NCBI GenBank assembly: GCA_029861675.1
Contig: JAOTYV010000013.1
Span: forward strand, 1 to 33,412
Direction of reading: 5' to 3'
Source: Alphaproteobacteria bacterium
Lineage (GTDB): Bacteria > Pseudomonadota > Alphaproteobacteria > UBA8366
Length of the DNA stretch: 33,412 nucleotides
Shown: positions 33,019 to 33,412 of the stretch, piece after piece
Position numbering within the stretch: the stretch's first letter is position 1
How the letters are laid out: every line of letters starts with the position of its first letter
Notes under the pieces: model-generated
Told to the model about the DNA's origin: nothing
The model's database searches: none
What the model saw: only the letters and a program-made list of their open reading frames with translations
Position numbers and translations under genes: made by a program

Positions 33019-33412
33019 GGCGTTTCTTTCTCCGGCGGGCGAATTCGTCGCCAGAGTACCCGGAAGGGGCGGGCATAAAGCTGCCACACGGTATCGAAGG
33101 CGAGATGTTCGTCGTCGGAGAGGCCGAGGTCGAGGGTCTCCCGATGTTTCGGTACATAGAGCGTTCCGGCAATCCAATCCCAGAAGGCGAAGATAAAGCC
33201 GAGGTTTCTGTCGTAATGGGCCGGATCGCTGCTGTGGTGAATTTGATGCTGCGCCGGGCTGATTAGAAAATGGCTGACGGCGCGCGGGTAGGCGACCCAG
33301 ATATGCGAGTGACGCAAATTGTATCCCGCCAGATAAAAGAGAAAGACGAAGATGTTCAAGTTGTACAGCATCACCGTTGTCGGCGTCGTCTCGTAGAAGC
33401 AGCGAAACAGAC
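33015..33412 (-). CDS. Fatty acid hydroxylase/sterol desaturase family protein, C-terminal part
   Basis: The 3' part (131 residues) of a gene that starts beyond the right edge; the frame is open to the last base. It shows the clustered histidines of membrane diiron hydroxylases: LRHSHIW and HQIHHSSDPAHYDRN, followed by FAFWDWIAGTLYVP, a typical end motif of the sterol desaturase group. It likely hydroxylates or desaturates a lipid chain at the inner membrane. It is coupled to the creatininase-family gene by a 4-bp GTGA overlap. Confidence 0.85.
   Translation of the reverse strand, partial: LFRCFYETTPTTVMLYNLNIFVFLFYLAGYNLRHSHIWVAYPRAVSHFLISPAQHQIHHSSDPAHYDRNLGFIFAFWDWIAGTLYVPKHRETLDLGLSDDEHLAFDTVWQLYARPFRVLWRRIRPPEKETP

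Overview
The window looks like a chromosomal segment of a GC-rich alphaproteobacterium, probably Rhodospirillales-like. That rests on gene style (a large dCache-type chemoreceptor, DUF1194, DUF3047, an iron-type ABC cassette, many acyl-CoA genes) and on base composition; no rRNA, tRNA or other marker is present to fix the taxon. Genes are dense on both strands. The longest gene-free stretch is 238 bp, so no gap exceeds 300 bp. No prophage, insertion sequence with a transposase, CRISPR array or tRNA was seen.

The most notable gene is at the left end. Positions 185-1915 form one 576-residue reading frame interrupted only by an in-frame TGA at 476-478. That TGA lies in a U-G-A-C context (UxxC), the signature of the UGSC selenoprotein family. 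A hairpin with guanosines in its apical loop lies about 20 nt downstream of the TGA, as expected of a bacterial SECIS element. A conventional gene caller would split this gene into two hypotheticals.

Layout. 185-1915: putative selenoprotein, then a strong terminator. 2005-2110: a roughly 106-bp structured repeat whose second copy lies inverted at 27505-27612. 2107-5909 (minus): chemoreceptor and GT87-like membrane glycosyltransferase. 5980-6819: secreted DUF1194 vWA-like protein. 6836-12134 (minus): leuC, leuD, an enoyl-CoA hydratase/3-hydroxyacyl-CoA dehydrogenase fusion and a quinone-reductase-like MDR enzyme. 12312-14135: typA/bipA. 14149-14499 (minus): DksA/TraR zinc-finger protein. 14657-15505: DUF547 protein. 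15533-17721 (minus): operon of DUF3047 protein, ferritin-like diiron protein and GT2 glycosyltransferase. 17819-18961 (minus): alpha-methylacyl-CoA racemase-like CaiB family enzyme. 19200-23451: three-gene iron-type ABC importer (binding protein, fused permease, ATPase). 23562-26286: propionate-type CoA-transferase and double-hotdog acyl dehydratase. 26382-27484: OmpA-like outer-membrane protein broken by a one-base frameshift. 27610-29199 (minus): prfC. 29374-30345 (minus): threonine-dehydratase-like PLP enzyme, divergent from a two-gene aconitase X (30495-32155). 32140-33412 (minus): creatininase-family protein with altered metal-site motifs, coupled to a fatty acid hydroxylase/sterol desaturase cut by the window edge.

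Functionally the window mixes translation and stress factors (TypA, RF3, DksA-like) with acyl-CoA metabolism (FadJ-like, racemase, CoA-transferase, MaoC, MDR) and two aconitase-superfamily dehydratases (LeuCD and AcnX). The importer, CoA-transferase and dehydratase are co-oriented and may serve uptake and CoA-activation of a small acid, but that is inference only. Domain and family names are from memory of motif patterns; no database search was run.
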